Below, piece by piece: positions 22,712 to 31,697 of a DNA stretch of 48,603 bases. Numbering within the stretch: the stretch's first letter is position 1; each line of letters begins with the position of its first letter. Both the position numbers and the translations under genes were made by a program. The stretch covers positions 1 to 48,603 of the forward strand of contig NZ_JABRVQ010000027.1 in NCBI RefSeq assembly GCF_013248965.1, written 5' to 3'. The stretch comes from Psychrobacter okhotskensis. Its GTDB lineage: Bacteria; Pseudomonadota; Gammaproteobacteria; Pseudomonadales; Moraxellaceae. Under the pieces are notes generated by a model, which was not told where the DNA came from, searched no databases, and worked only from the letters and a program-made list of their open reading frames with translations.

Positions 22712-24928
22712 ATGAAATATCATATTGAAGGTATGGACTGTGCCAGTTGCATCGGCAAGATTGAAACAGCTTTGAAACGTATGCCTGGGGTTTCTGATGT
22801 TGAGCTAAATTTTGCTACAGAAACGCTAGAGCTAAGCTTGGCCCCTGATGCGCCGACTCAGGCTAGTGATATTGAAAAAACCATCAAAAGCCTAGGGTTC
22901 GGTATATCTGCCAATACTGGTCAACAAACTGTATCGGCTATTGATATTGACAGCGACAATCAGATGGCTCCGCAGGATAAGCGGTGGTGGCAAACTCAAA
23001 AAGGCAAACAGGTTGTTGGTCTCGGTATTTTGATGGGCAGCGCTTATGCACTGTCACTACTGTTCCCCGCTTATGGGATATGGGTGTTTGCCATCGCTGT
23101 GATTGTAGGCGTTTTTCCATTTGCACGCAAAGCCTTAGCACTGGCTAAAACAGGTTCATTCTTTTCAATTGAAACGCTGATGTCCGTCGCCGTGCTTGGC
23201 GCACTTATCATTGGTGAAGCTGAAGAGGCCGCAGCGGTTGTCTTTTTGTTCTCAATCGGTGAACTGTTTGAGAGTATCGCTGCTGATCGCGCTCGCGCTG
23301 GCATCAGAGCCTTATCATCGCTGGTTCCGAAAAGTGCGATTTTACTTGATGCTCAAGGTGGGCAGCGTAACGTTCCAGCGACTTCACTACAAGTGAATGA
23401 CCTTGTGCTGGTGCGTCCTGGAGATAGGGTATCTGCTGATGGTTCCATTGTTCAAGGTGCGTCCAGCCTTGATGATTCGCCCGTGACGGGAGAGTCTGTT
23501 CCTGTTGCCAAGACGATGGGTGACAATGTATTTGCAGGGTCAATTAACATCGATGGTGTGCTCCAAGTGCGCGTAGAAAAGACAGCCGCCGATAACACTA
23601 TTTCGCGCATTATTGATTTGGTAGAGCAAGCGCAAGCTTCCAAAGCACCCACTGCCCGTTTTATTGAGAAATTCAGTCGTTACTATACACCGGCTGTGAT
23701 GGCTATTGCCGCCCTAATTATCATCGTCCCACCGTTAACCATGGGCGGAGATTGGTCAACTTGGTTATATCGAGGTCTAGCCTTATTATTGATCGCTTGT
23801 CCTTGTGCTCTTGTGCTCTCAACACCAGCTGCTATCGCCTCTGGTCTAGCGGTCGGTGCGCGCCGCGGCTTGCTGATCAAGGGCGGTAGTGCTTTAGAAA
23901 CCATCGGCCAAGTGAAGACAGTCGCTTTTGACAAGACAGGCACTTTAACTGAAGGCAAACCACGCGTGACCGATGTTGTTGACATTACACAAGAGTATTC
24001 AAGTGTTCAAGGTCAGGATTCTCAGGATCAGGGTTCTCAAGGTAAAGATAAGGTATTGGCGCTCTTTGCCAGTGTGGAGACAGGTTCTAGTCACCCGCTT
24101 GCTGAAGCTATTGTCAGTCATGCCAAAGCCGCCAAAGTTGTCATACCTGTGGCTTCTAAAGCTTCTGCTACTGCGGGTAAAGCGGTACACGCAACTATCG
24201 CTGGGCGCGCGCTAGCTATCGGTTCGCCTGTTTATGCCGCAGATGAGGCATCAATTTCAGCCGAGCAACAGGCACAAATCGAGGCGCTGCAAAATGAGGG
24301 CAAGACCGTCTCAGTTCTTTTCGATGAGCAAAGTCGAGAAGTGCTTGGATTGGTCGCACTAAGAGACGAGTTACGAGACGACGCTCATGAAGGTGTGGCT
24401 CAACTTAAAGCGATGGGTGTGCGCTCCGTCATGCTAACAGGCGACAACCGCTTAACCGCTCAAGCACTTGCCAGTAATTTAGACGTGGAATGGGAAGCTG
24501 AGCTGTTGCCTGAGGACAAACTGCGCTTGCTTAACGAGATGAAGAATAACAGAAAAATAGCGATGGTGGGTGATGGTATTAACGATGCGCCAGCACTAGC
24601 AACCGCTGATGTTGGCATCGCGATGGGTGGTGGTACCGATGTGGCCATTGAGACGGCCGATATCGCATTATTAAAAAGTCGTGTTACAGACATGGCCCAT
24701 CTGATTGCACTTTCGCGTGCCACCATGCGCAACATTCATCAGAACGTCATTTTCGCTTTAGGTCTCAAAGGCGTCTTTCTGATCACGACCGTATTCGGCA
24801 TTACTGGACTATGGATTGCGGTTCTAGCTGATGCTGGAGCAACAGTGCTCGTTACTCTCAATGCGTTACGTTTACTGCGCTTTAAAGGCGCGCCTCCACT
24901 GGTAACTCCGCCTAAAGTAGTTAAATAA
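22712..24928 (+). CDS. cadA: P1B-type heavy metal ATPase (Cd/Zn/Pb exporter)
   Basis: A 738-residue pump that exports Cd, Zn or Pb using ATP. One N-terminal heavy-metal domain has the GMDCASC motif. Eight membrane helices follow, with TGESVPV in the actuator domain, the CPCALV metal site in helix 6, DKTGTLTEGKP for phosphorylation, the conserved Ser-His-Pro (SSHPLAEA) and GDGINDAPAL. A short Gln/Ser/Asp repeat (QGQDSQDQGSQGKD) sits just after the phosphorylation site and looks like a local expansion. It is divergent from cadR and controlled by the MerR-type promoter. Confidence 0.95.
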   Translation: MKYHIEGMDCASCIGKIETALKRMPGVSDVELNFATETLELSLAPDAPTQASDIEKTIKSLGFGISANTGQQTVSAIDIDSDNQMAPQDKRWWQTQKGKQVVGLGILMGSAYALSLLFPAYGIWVFAIAVIVGVFPFARKALALAKTGSFFSIETLMSVAVLGALIIGEAEEAAAVVFLFSIGELFESIAADRARAGIRALSSLVPKSAILLDAQGGQRNVPATSLQVNDLVLVRPGDRVSADGSIVQGASSLDDSPVTGESVPVAKTMGDNVFAGSINIDGVLQVRVEKTAADNTISRIIDLVEQAQASKAPTARFIEKFSRYYTPAVMAIAALIIIVPPLTMGGDWSTWLYRGLALLLIACPCALVLSTPAAIASGLAVGARRGLLIKGGSALETIGQVKTVAFDKTGTLTEGKPRVTDVVDITQEYSSVQGQDSQDQGSQGKDKVLALFASVETGSSHPLAEAIVSHAKAAKVVIPVASKASATAGKAVHATIAGRALAIGSPVYAADEASISAEQQAQIEALQNEGKTVSVLFDEQSREVLGLVALRDELRDDAHEGVAQLKAMGVRSVMLTGDNRLTAQALASNLDVEWEAELLPEDKLRLLNEMKNNRKIAMVGDGINDAPALATADVGIAMGGGTDVAIETADIALLKSRVTDMAHLIALSRATMRNIHQNVIFALGLKGVFLITTVFGITGLWIAVLADAGATVLVTLNALRLLRFKGAPPLVTPPKVVK

Positions 24929-25049
24929 AACCCTTCGAAATCAATTAAAAACTAGAGATAGCAGCAGATTTCGGGGGTGGGTTCTAATAATAAAAATTCC
25001 ACCGCTACAGTAAACTGCAACCGCATTAGAGTAAATAAGGTTAGACCGT

Positions 25050-27098
25050 ATGTTGATTACAGAATTGGGCTATTTTGCCTTGCTTACCGCTTTTGTATTG
25101 GCGTTATTGCAGGTAATTCTGCCAACTATTGGTGTTATTCGTAACCAAGTTGCTTGGCAACGACTAGCCCCTAGCTTAGCTTGGGCACAGTTTGCCGCCA
25201 TGATAACGTCATTTGGCGCTTTGATAGCAGGTTTTTATTATAATGATTTTAGCCTCAGTTACGTCGCGCAGCATTCCAATACGCTGTTGCCTTGGTACTA
25301 TAAGTTATCGGCGACATGGGGCGGACACGAGGGCTCTTTGCTGCTATGGATGACCATCATGGCCACATGGTGTGCACTGGTATCATACTTTAGTCGCGGC
25401 TTGCCGTTATCAATGCGTGCGCGGGTATTAGTTATTTTGGCCGGTGTACAGTTAATGATGCTAACAATGCTGATATTTACCTCGTCACCGTTTGAGCGTA
25501 CCTTACCCAATCTAGCGGTCGATGGCGCTGATTTAAATCCTGTCCTACAAGATTTCGGTCTGATTATTCATCCGCCCATGTTATATATGGGCTATGTGGG
25601 TATGGTAGTGCCTTTTGCATTTTGTATGGCGGCATTGTGGGAAGGGCGTTTAGATGCTGCTTGGACACGCTGGTCACGTCCATGGGCGCTGGCGGCTTGG
25701 GGATTTTTGACCATTGGTATTGCACTGGGCTCGTGGTGGGCCTACTACGAGCTTGGCTGGGGCGGTTGGTGGTTTTGGGATCCGGTAGAGAACGCCTCGT
25801 TTATGCCTTGGCTTGTCGGCTTAGCATTGCTGCATTCATTAGCAGTCACTGAAAAGCGCGGGGTGTTTAAAGCATGGACCATCATGCTGGCTATTTTCGC
25901 CTTTGCCTTAAGCTTGCTTGGCACGTTCCTGGTACGCTCTGGAGTCCTTACCTCAGTGCATTCGTTTGCCGCTGATCCGACGCGTGGTTTGGTTATCTTA
26001 GCTATTCTTGGCATTATCATCGGTAGTGGTCTATTGATGTTTGCCGTTCGCGGTTGGCGTTTAACCGTTGAAAGTCAATATCAGCTGATTTCACGTGAGT
26101 CCTTTTTAGTGATCAACAACGCCATCATTTTGATTGCAACCTTAGTGGTGTTGCTCGGCACCCTCTATCCTATTATCGCTGATGCCTTTGGTTTAGGACA
26201 AGTGTCCGTCGGCCCTCCTTATTTTAATGCATTATTTGTACCTTTAACGTGGCTGTTATTAATAGCTATGGGTATGGGCTCAAATATTCGCTGGAAAAAA
26301 GACACCCGTCCACTACTGGGTATAGGCATGGTCATCGCCGTTAGTAGCTTAGTATTAGCCGCCATTATTACTTACTTTGTTAATCCATCGTCTATGCTTA
26401 ATATTGGTGTGACTTTAGCCGTTAGCTTTTGGGTACTGCTATGGATGGCAGTTGATTTTAAAGATAAAACTAAGAATGCGCCTAATCTTTTTAACGGTTT
26501 GCGGCAGTTGCGTCTGAGCTATTGGGGTCAACAGACTGCTCATATTGGCGTATTGGTTGCTGTCATTGGCATAGCCTTTACTAGTAGCTTGAGTATTGAG
26601 CGTGACGTAGCAATGGGTATTGGCGATACAGTCAATGTTCAAGGTTACGATTTTGAAGTAACTGAATTTTTTGAAATAAAGGGGAGTAACTTTGATGCAA
26701 CGCAAGCTGAGGTTGTAGTGACTAAGAATGGCCAAGAAGTGGCAACGCTATATCCTGAAAAACGTACGTATATTATCAGCACTATGCCAACAACTGAGGC
26801 CGCTATTGACCCCAATCTTATGCGCGATGTTTATGTCGCACTGGGCGAACCTATTGCCGATGGTAGTAACCAATGGGCATTAAGGATTTATGTAAAACCA
26901 TTAATTCGCTGGATTTGGTTAGGGGCAATTATCATGGCTCTAGGTGGATTAATTAGCATGCTTGATAAACGATACCGCATCAAAAAAGTTAAAGCTCCAT
27001 TGCTAGTTACTGGTGATCTGGCTACTGATGGAGTCAATGAGGTAGCTATTGAACAGGCAATCTCAGCATCGACGATGTCGACACTAAAGGAGAAATAA
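25050..27098 (+). CDS. ccmF: Cytochrome c heme lyase subunit CcmF
   Basis: A 682-residue inner-membrane protein that joins heme to apocytochrome c in the Ccm system I pathway. Many helices are visible. The tryptophan-rich WWD motif is GWGGWWFWDPVENASFMPWL (about residues 233-252) and periplasmic His residues flank it. Length is normal. It is the first gene of a four-gene unit, ccmF-ccmG-ccmH-ccmI, with no or tiny gaps. The upstream partners ccmA-ccmE, which export and load heme, are absent from the window. Confidence 0.95.
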   Translation: MLITELGYFALLTAFVLALLQVILPTIGVIRNQVAWQRLAPSLAWAQFAAMITSFGALIAGFYYNDFSLSYVAQHSNTLLPWYYKLSATWGGHEGSLLLWMTIMATWCALVSYFSRGLPLSMRARVLVILAGVQLMMLTMLIFTSSPFERTLPNLAVDGADLNPVLQDFGLIIHPPMLYMGYVGMVVPFAFCMAALWEGRLDAAWTRWSRPWALAAWGFLTIGIALGSWWAYYELGWGGWWFWDPVENASFMPWLVGLALLHSLAVTEKRGVFKAWTIMLAIFAFALSLLGTFLVRSGVLTSVHSFAADPTRGLVILAILGIIIGSGLLMFAVRGWRLTVESQYQLISRESFLVINNAIILIATLVVLLGTLYPIIADAFGLGQVSVGPPYFNALFVPLTWLLLIAMGMGSNIRWKKDTRPLLGIGMVIAVSSLVLAAIITYFVNPSSMLNIGVTLAVSFWVLLWMAVDFKDKTKNAPNLFNGLRQLRLSYWGQQTAHIGVLVAVIGIAFTSSLSIERDVAMGIGDTVNVQGYDFEVTEFFEIKGSNFDATQAEVVVTKNGQEVATLYPEKRTYIISTMPTTEAAIDPNLMRDVYVALGEPIADGSNQWALRIYVKPLIRWIWLGAIIMALGGLISMLDKRYRIKKVKAPLLVTGDLATDGVNEVAIEQAISASTMSTLKEK

Positions 27099-27761
27099 AT
27101 GACTATGTCGAATAATACTCCTGAGCAAAAAGATAGCCAAAACAGTAAGCAGCGTAACCCAAAGACAATGAAAAAAAAGCAGACGAAGCTATGGTTCTTA
27201 ATTCCGCTTATCCTCTTTTTTGGTTTGGTAGTTATATTGTACATGCGCTTAGGTAAACCAACAGACATTGTGACCAATACCGCTCTTGAGCGTCCGGTTC
27301 CTACCTTTGAGCTGCCGTTATTAGCAGATACTACCCGTACTATCACCAATGATAATTTGCCGGATAAGCCGTTTTTACTTAATGTTTGGGGCTCATGGTG
27401 CCCAACTTGCGTTATTGAGCATCCGTTTTTAATGCAACTAGAAGAGCGCGGCGTTGATATCGTTGGTGTGAATTATAAGGATGAGATTGGTAATGCGCTC
27501 AGTTACTTAAACCGAGGCGGTGATCCATTTTCTATGTCTATTCAGGATTCATTGGGTCAGTTTGCTCTAGACTTAGGCATAACTGGTGCGCCCGAAACCT
27601 TTGTTGTGGATGGAGATGGCATCATTCGTCAGCATATTGTTGGTGAGGTTAATGAAGCCAATTGGCAACAGCGTGTTAAGCCGTGCCTGACCGTACTTAA
27701 TGAGGCTAATAAGAACAACGATAGTCCTGATCTCATTCAGGTTGAGGAGATGTGCAAATGA
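27099..27761 (+). CDS. ccmG: Thiol:disulfide reductase CcmG/DsbE
   Basis: A 220-residue membrane-anchored thioredoxin-like protein. After a Lys-rich N-terminus comes one helix (LWFLIPLILFFGLVVILYM), and the periplasmic domain carries the active site WGSWCPTCVIEHP and the cis-Pro region GAPETFVVDGDG. It reduces apocytochrome c or CcmH so that heme can attach. It follows ccmF directly, and its stop overlaps the ccmH start (ATGA). A second ATG at 27105 is an equally possible start. Confidence 0.94.
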   Translation: MTMSNNTPEQKDSQNSKQRNPKTMKKKQTKLWFLIPLILFFGLVVILYMRLGKPTDIVTNTALERPVPTFELPLLADTTRTITNDNLPDKPFLLNVWGSWCPTCVIEHPFLMQLEERGVDIVGVNYKDEIGNALSYLNRGGDPFSMSIQDSLGQFALDLGITGAPETFVVDGDGIIRQHIVGEVNEANWQQRVKPCLTVLNEANKNNDSPDLIQVEEMCK

Positions 27762-28327
27762 ACGTTATTCGAATAAGAGCTCCTCAACTAAAACCCAATA
27801 TAGTTTTAAAACTAGCAAGCTTAATACTAGCGTGTCTGCTTAACATGACGGCAAACGCAGCTATTGACGTATACGATTTTGACTCACCACAGCAAGAAGC
27901 TCAGTATCGTGGATTAATAGAAGAGTTTCGCTGCCCAAAATGCCAAAATCAAAACCTTGCAGCCTCTGATGCACCGATTGCACAGGATCTAAAGCAAAAA
28001 GTCTATGATTTAATTAAAGATAGACGTAGTGATGCTGAAATACGCGTCTATATGCAAGAGCGCTACGGTGACTTTATTAGCTACAAGCCGCCTATGCGAC
28101 CATCAACATGGATCCTATGGTTTTTTCCACCACTATTATTGCTCGTCTTAATTATTGGTTGGTTTTGGCAAAGTAAGCGTCGCCAAGTTGTTGCCCGTGG
28201 TCAAAGCGGCGTCACAGTGAACAGTACTGCTGCCTTGACCTCTACGGAAAAGGCTGAGCTTGATCGTCTATTATCGCAAGCTGAGAGTGTCGACCACGAC
28301 ATTACTAGCCTAGAGGACAAAAAATGA
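27758..28327 (+). CDS. ccmH: Cytochrome c-type biogenesis protein CcmH
   Basis: A 189-residue protein with a signal peptide (about 1-36). The periplasmic thiol domain carries FRCPKCQNQNLAASDAPIAQDL, the CcmH motif that presents apocytochrome to the heme lyase. An ER-rich helix precedes one C-terminal helix (WILWFFPPLLLLVLIIGWFW) and a cytoplasmic tail. ATG 27758 overlaps the ccmG stop by four bases; its own stop overlaps the ccmI start. Regulation should be with ccmF as one transcript. Confidence 0.93.
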   Translation: MNVIRIRAPQLKPNIVLKLASLILACLLNMTANAAIDVYDFDSPQQEAQYRGLIEEFRCPKCQNQNLAASDAPIAQDLKQKVYDLIKDRRSDAEIRVYMQERYGDFISYKPPMRPSTWILWFFPPLLLLVLIIGWFWQSKRRQVVARGQSGVTVNSTAALTSTEKAELDRLLSQAESVDHDITSLEDKK

Positions 28328-29604
28328 CTCTATTTTCTACTTTTGGCTTATTTGTAACTCTAAGCTTGCTGATTGCTCTTATATTTGCGCTGATTGCTAT
28401 TATGCCATGGCTACGAGCACCGCGTTTGCAGTCCAAACCAATAGACAATCAACTGCTAGATATTAATGTTGCAGTATTTCGCGAACGTTTAGCTGAGCTA
28501 CAAACAGATAAAGACAGCGGTACTATTAATAATAGCCATTATCAAAATCAAAAGCTGGAGCTTGAGCGTCAGCTATTAGATGCGCAGCGTCAGATAACAC
28601 CTATGGTCACCCCTGATGTCAAAAGCCGTTTAATTGTCGCAGCTTGGATCCCAATATTGGCTGCAATGGCGTATTTACTAATAGGCAATCGTACGCCCGT
28701 GTTTGATTTGTGGACAGCTGAGGACAAAGTAGGACAAGTGGCTGACGACCTATTGACAGCTAAAATTGACAAGCCGCCATCATGGGCGTTTGAAGATGGT
28801 CGTCAACTGATTAGCGCCATGCAAACCAATGTTCATCGTAATGCTGATGATCCTAATCGCTGGATGCGCCTATCCGAGCTTTTCTTATCTATGGAGGCAA
28901 CTGATTCTGCGCTGGAAGCCTTATCTCGTGCCTATCGTTTAGCTCCTGAAAATGAAGAAATCGCCACCACTTATGCTCAGACTAGCTTTTTCGTTAATGA
29001 AGGTCAGTTAGACGCCAATATTCGCCGTGTATTACAAGCTATATTAGCTAAGAATCCACAGCATGAACGGGCTCAAATGCTCATGGCAATGGGTGAGACT
29101 CGTAGTAGTAACTTTGCCCAAGCGCAAGGTTGGATTAAACGCTTACAAGGCAGCATTGTGGCCAAACCAGGTGATCATACTAAAGCTTTAGCAAGCTTAG
29201 ATGAGTTAAGCAACTACGTTAGCACGCAAGAAAAGCAAGCGCTAGAAGGTATTGACGTGACAGTGAAAATTAACGCTAATTTATTACCGTTAGTGAAAGC
29301 TGATGATGTGTTGTTTGTTGCGATACGTGACGTTAAAGGAGGTCCACCGTTTGCCGCCAAACGTTTACCCATTAGTATTATCAAGCAAGGTGAGGCTAGT
29401 ATCCGCTTAAGCAATCTTGATGCGATGATGCCAGATCGTACGTTAAATTCAGCTCGTAGTGACAAAACTCAGTTAGCAGTCGTTGCTCGTATTAGTCATA
29501 GCGGTAATGCCATAGCAGAGTCAGGCGACTTATCGGGTAATCCTATAGTGATTAGCGCTGAACAGACTCAGGTTAATGTTGAAATCAATCAACAGATTCC
29601 CTAA
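28324..29604 (+). CDS. ccmI: Cytochrome c biogenesis protein CcmI (TPR)
   Basis: A 426-residue protein with two helices near the N-terminus (residues 5-28 and about 98-117). A coiled cytoplasmic loop lies between them. The periplasmic part has TPR-like repeats (DPNRWMRLSELFLSMEATDS, and ALEALSRAYRLAPENEEIAT) and a C-terminal beta-rich domain. CcmI is the apocytochrome chaperone of the heme lyase complex. Its ATG overlaps the ccmH stop. It is the last ccm gene of the cluster. Confidence 0.92.
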   Translation: MTLFSTFGLFVTLSLLIALIFALIAIMPWLRAPRLQSKPIDNQLLDINVAVFRERLAELQTDKDSGTINNSHYQNQKLELERQLLDAQRQITPMVTPDVKSRLIVAAWIPILAAMAYLLIGNRTPVFDLWTAEDKVGQVADDLLTAKIDKPPSWAFEDGRQLISAMQTNVHRNADDPNRWMRLSELFLSMEATDSALEALSRAYRLAPENEEIATTYAQTSFFVNEGQLDANIRRVLQAILAKNPQHERAQMLMAMGETRSSNFAQAQGWIKRLQGSIVAKPGDHTKALASLDELSNYVSTQEKQALEGIDVTVKINANLLPLVKADDVLFVAIRDVKGGPPFAAKRLPISIIKQGEASIRLSNLDAMMPDRTLNSARSDKTQLAVVARISHSGNAIAESGDLSGNPIVISAEQTQVNVEINQQIP

Positions 29605-29745
29605 TAAAAAATTATTACCGTAAGTTTCATAACACCAGAGCGGTAAGTGGAGCCGTTTATAAAAGTGGCGCGATTAATAGTCGTATACCAAAAACATATA
29701 CGTTTAACATTGTTCATTGTATAAACACAGATAAAGAAAACAACT

Positions 29746-30453
29746 ATGACTGAATCTACCGACAGATTAGATAGTACTAAATTGAATAGCGTTGAATCGG
29801 CTAGTACTAATATTGCTGACAATAAAGTACCTATAGCTGTGAGTAGTACTCATCAATCGATTGACTCTAAAACCATGAATCATACGCCTAAAGCTATGTA
29901 CGTGACTTCAGGCAACTCGATAACACCTAAAGGTAAGTTGGATAAAATGCCAAAAATGGTTGCCAATGGCAGTCGCGCTTTTATCTGGTATTTGTTGGCG
30001 ATAATGGTGTTAATACTTGATCAATGGACTAAGTGGTTGGCCCAAACCAAATTAGCGTTCAATGACCCCGTACCGGTCATTGAACCATTTCTCAACTGGA
30101 CACTCGCTTATAACTATGGGGCAGCATTTAGCTTTTTAGCCGACGCTGGCGGTTGGCAGAAATGGTTTTTCTCAGGCTTAGCTTTTGTAATGGCTATCTT
30201 TTTAACGATTTATTTAATCAAAGCGCCACGTACAGCCAAGCTATTGTCTATGGGGTTGGCCTTAGTGCTTGGCGGTGCGATTGGCAACTTAATCGATCGT
30301 TTAAGAATTGGCAAAGTGGTTGACTTTATCCATGTGCATTATGCTGATGTCTGGAATTATCCTATTTTCAATGTTGCAGATATAGGTGTCTGTGTCGGTG
30401 TCGCATTGATTATAATTGACATGATATTTTTAGAAAGTAAGCGTAATAAATAA
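29746..30453 (+). CDS. lspA: Lipoprotein signal peptidase II with a long N-terminal extension
   Basis: A 235-residue LspA that removes signal peptides from prolipoproteins in the inner membrane. Four helices and both catalytic Asp motifs are visible: GNLIDRLRIGKVVDFIHVH and FNVADIGVCVG. About 75 polar, Ser/Thr-rich residues precede the first helix, making it longer than the usual 160-170. An internal ATG further downstream (MPKMVANGSRAF) could be an alternative start. It lies 140 bp after ccmI. Together with lnt, the plasmid carries two of the three lipoprotein-maturation enzymes. Confidence 0.93.
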   Translation: MTESTDRLDSTKLNSVESASTNIADNKVPIAVSSTHQSIDSKTMNHTPKAMYVTSGNSITPKGKLDKMPKMVANGSRAFIWYLLAIMVLILDQWTKWLAQTKLAFNDPVPVIEPFLNWTLAYNYGAAFSFLADAGGWQKWFFSGLAFVMAIFLTIYLIKAPRTAKLLSMGLALVLGGAIGNLIDRLRIGKVVDFIHVHYADVWNYPIFNVADIGVCVGVALIIIDMIFLESKRNK

Positions 30454-30698
30454 GCACATTGATGCCGATTATCACAAACAAAATGAACTAGCGTCGTAGT
30501 CACTCTATACGGAAAAATACTTTTTATACTTGAGTATGTTTATAAAATGTGAACTGGAAGGTAATGTATGACTGGTATAGGTACTCACTCATTTTAGGTC
30601 TTAAAACCCAATACTTAAAAGCTCTGCGTAGAGCCATTATTATAGAGACATTGAATAATCCATAAATTCTTTATTGATAATAACAAAAGGAAAATATA

Positions 30699-31061
30699 GT
30701 GTCACAGGCTCAGCCAACTATTGAAAAAATTCACAGCCTTAGAAAAAAACAAGAGACCGCGTTAAAAAGTCTTACCCTTATAGGCTACCTAGAAGGCACC
30801 TCTTTCTTATTATTGCTCTTCATCGCCATGCCACTAAAATATATGCTGGATATTCCAGAAGGTGTGAAATACATCGGTATGGCACACGGTATTTTGTTTA
30901 TTACCTATATCATAATACTTATAGGCTCAGCTATCAAAATGAAAATGCCTCTTTGGGCAATACCTGCGGGCGTACTCGGCTCACTCTTACCTTTTGGCCC
31001 ATTTATATTCGATCATTTACTAAAAAATAACTTACAGAAAAGTGTAAGTAAAGAAGCCTAG
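30699..31061 (+). CDS. DUF3817 family small membrane protein
   Basis: A 120-residue protein with three hydrophobic helices (LTLIGYLEGTSFLLLLFIAMPL, YIGMAHGILFITYIIILIG, and LWAIPAGVLGSLLPFGPFIFD). GYLEGTSFLLLL and the AHG motif match DUF3817 proteins. The start MSQAQPTIEKI uses GTG 30699 with AAAGGAAA upstream. Function is unknown. It is probably chromosome-derived cargo like lspA before it. Confidence 0.8.
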   Translation: MSQAQPTIEKIHSLRKKQETALKSLTLIGYLEGTSFLLLLFIAMPLKYMLDIPEGVKYIGMAHGILFITYIIILIGSAIKMKMPLWAIPAGVLGSLLPFGPFIFDHLLKNNLQKSVSKEA

Positions 31062-31346
31062 AACAAGCTCTGCTACAAATGATACAAATGATACAAATGA
31101 TACAAACGTATATTATTACTCAAGATTATTTTTCCTAACTAAATTACAAGCCGCCATCACTCATCATGGCGACAAATGAATAATATTGAGCAGAAATTAA
31201 TCACAATAAAACTTTGATTCAGACCCAGTATGAATAGTCTTACACTCTAGTTACTTTTCCAACTTATCTTACATACTATCGACAAACCCGTCTTGTTTAA
31301 AAGCTAAACAGGTTTTGTCATCCGCGATGGATTTCCTGTTATCGTA
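31062..31346. other. Intergenic region with GATACAAAT repeats and a hairpin
   Basis: Four GATACAAAT-type 9-bp units lie at 31078-31107. GACAAACC/GGTTTTGTC arms flank TTGTTTAAAAGCTAAACA at 31281-31319, a possible terminator. No gene is visible. Confidence 0.5.
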
Positions 31347-31451
31347 GGGTATGCCTCAAAGGTACTACCTAATTAGGTTCACTTATCAACTAATAGACCA
31401 CTTAAAATAGACTGATATGATGGAACTACTTTTGACAGACTACTTTAGGTG
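31347..31451 (+). promoter_or_regulatory. res-like recombination site B
   Basis: A GGGTATGCCTC box (31347-31357) is followed, after exactly 41 bp, by CACTTAAAATAG (31399-31410), 29 bp and CTACTTTAGGTG (31440-31451). These are the same elements and spacings as site A, in opposite orientation. Between the arms both sites share GGAACTACTT. Confidence 0.65.
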
Positions 31452-31454
31452 ATT

Positions 31455-31565
31455 GTGTTTACTAAACCATATCTGAAGGCTTTCACCGAAAAGTAAGACG
31501 ATAAGCGTGCTGAAAAAGAGTCTATACAGCCCGCTTTAGATTATGGCCATTCTCACTAAATATGA
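31455..31565 (+). pseudogene. Serine resolvase, N-terminal remnant B
   Basis: From GTG 31455 the frame reads VFTKPYLKAFTEK, stop, DDKRAEKESIQPALDYGHSH, stop. It aligns with MFIRAYLRASTKEQ and NAKCAKNKLIQFATDHG of remnant A. The start is GTG where A has ATG, one nonsense codon interrupts it, and the catalytic Ser of RAST is changed (KAFTEK). The ACTC array starts about 20 bp after the last recognisable residue, as in module A. Confidence 0.7.
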
Positions 31566-31573
31566 TCATAAAT

Positions 31574-31697
31574 ACTCAAATACTCAAATACTCAAATACT
31601 CAAATACTCAAATACTCAAATACTCAAATACTCAAAATACTCAAAATACTCAAAATACTCAAAATACTCAAAATACTCAAAATACTCAAAATACTCA
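31574..31697 (+). repeat. ACTC tandem array of module B (8-bp then 9-bp period)
   Basis: Fifteen ACTC tetramers are present. Eight are at exact 8-bp spacing (31574 to 31630, spacer AAAT). The following seven are at 9-bp spacing (31639 to 31693, spacer AAAAT). The 8-bp part is the reverse complement of the terminal array at the window ends. An open frame here (repeating Asn-Thr-Gln) is only a by-product of the repeat. Confidence 0.95.

Noticed and set aside
25298..26020. Minus-strand frames within ccmF
   Set aside because: Shadows of a clear ccmF gene carrying the WWD motif.
31079..31107. GATACAAAT repeats as another partition-type array
   Set aside because: Only four units, 9-bp period, no ACTC or ACTT tetramer.
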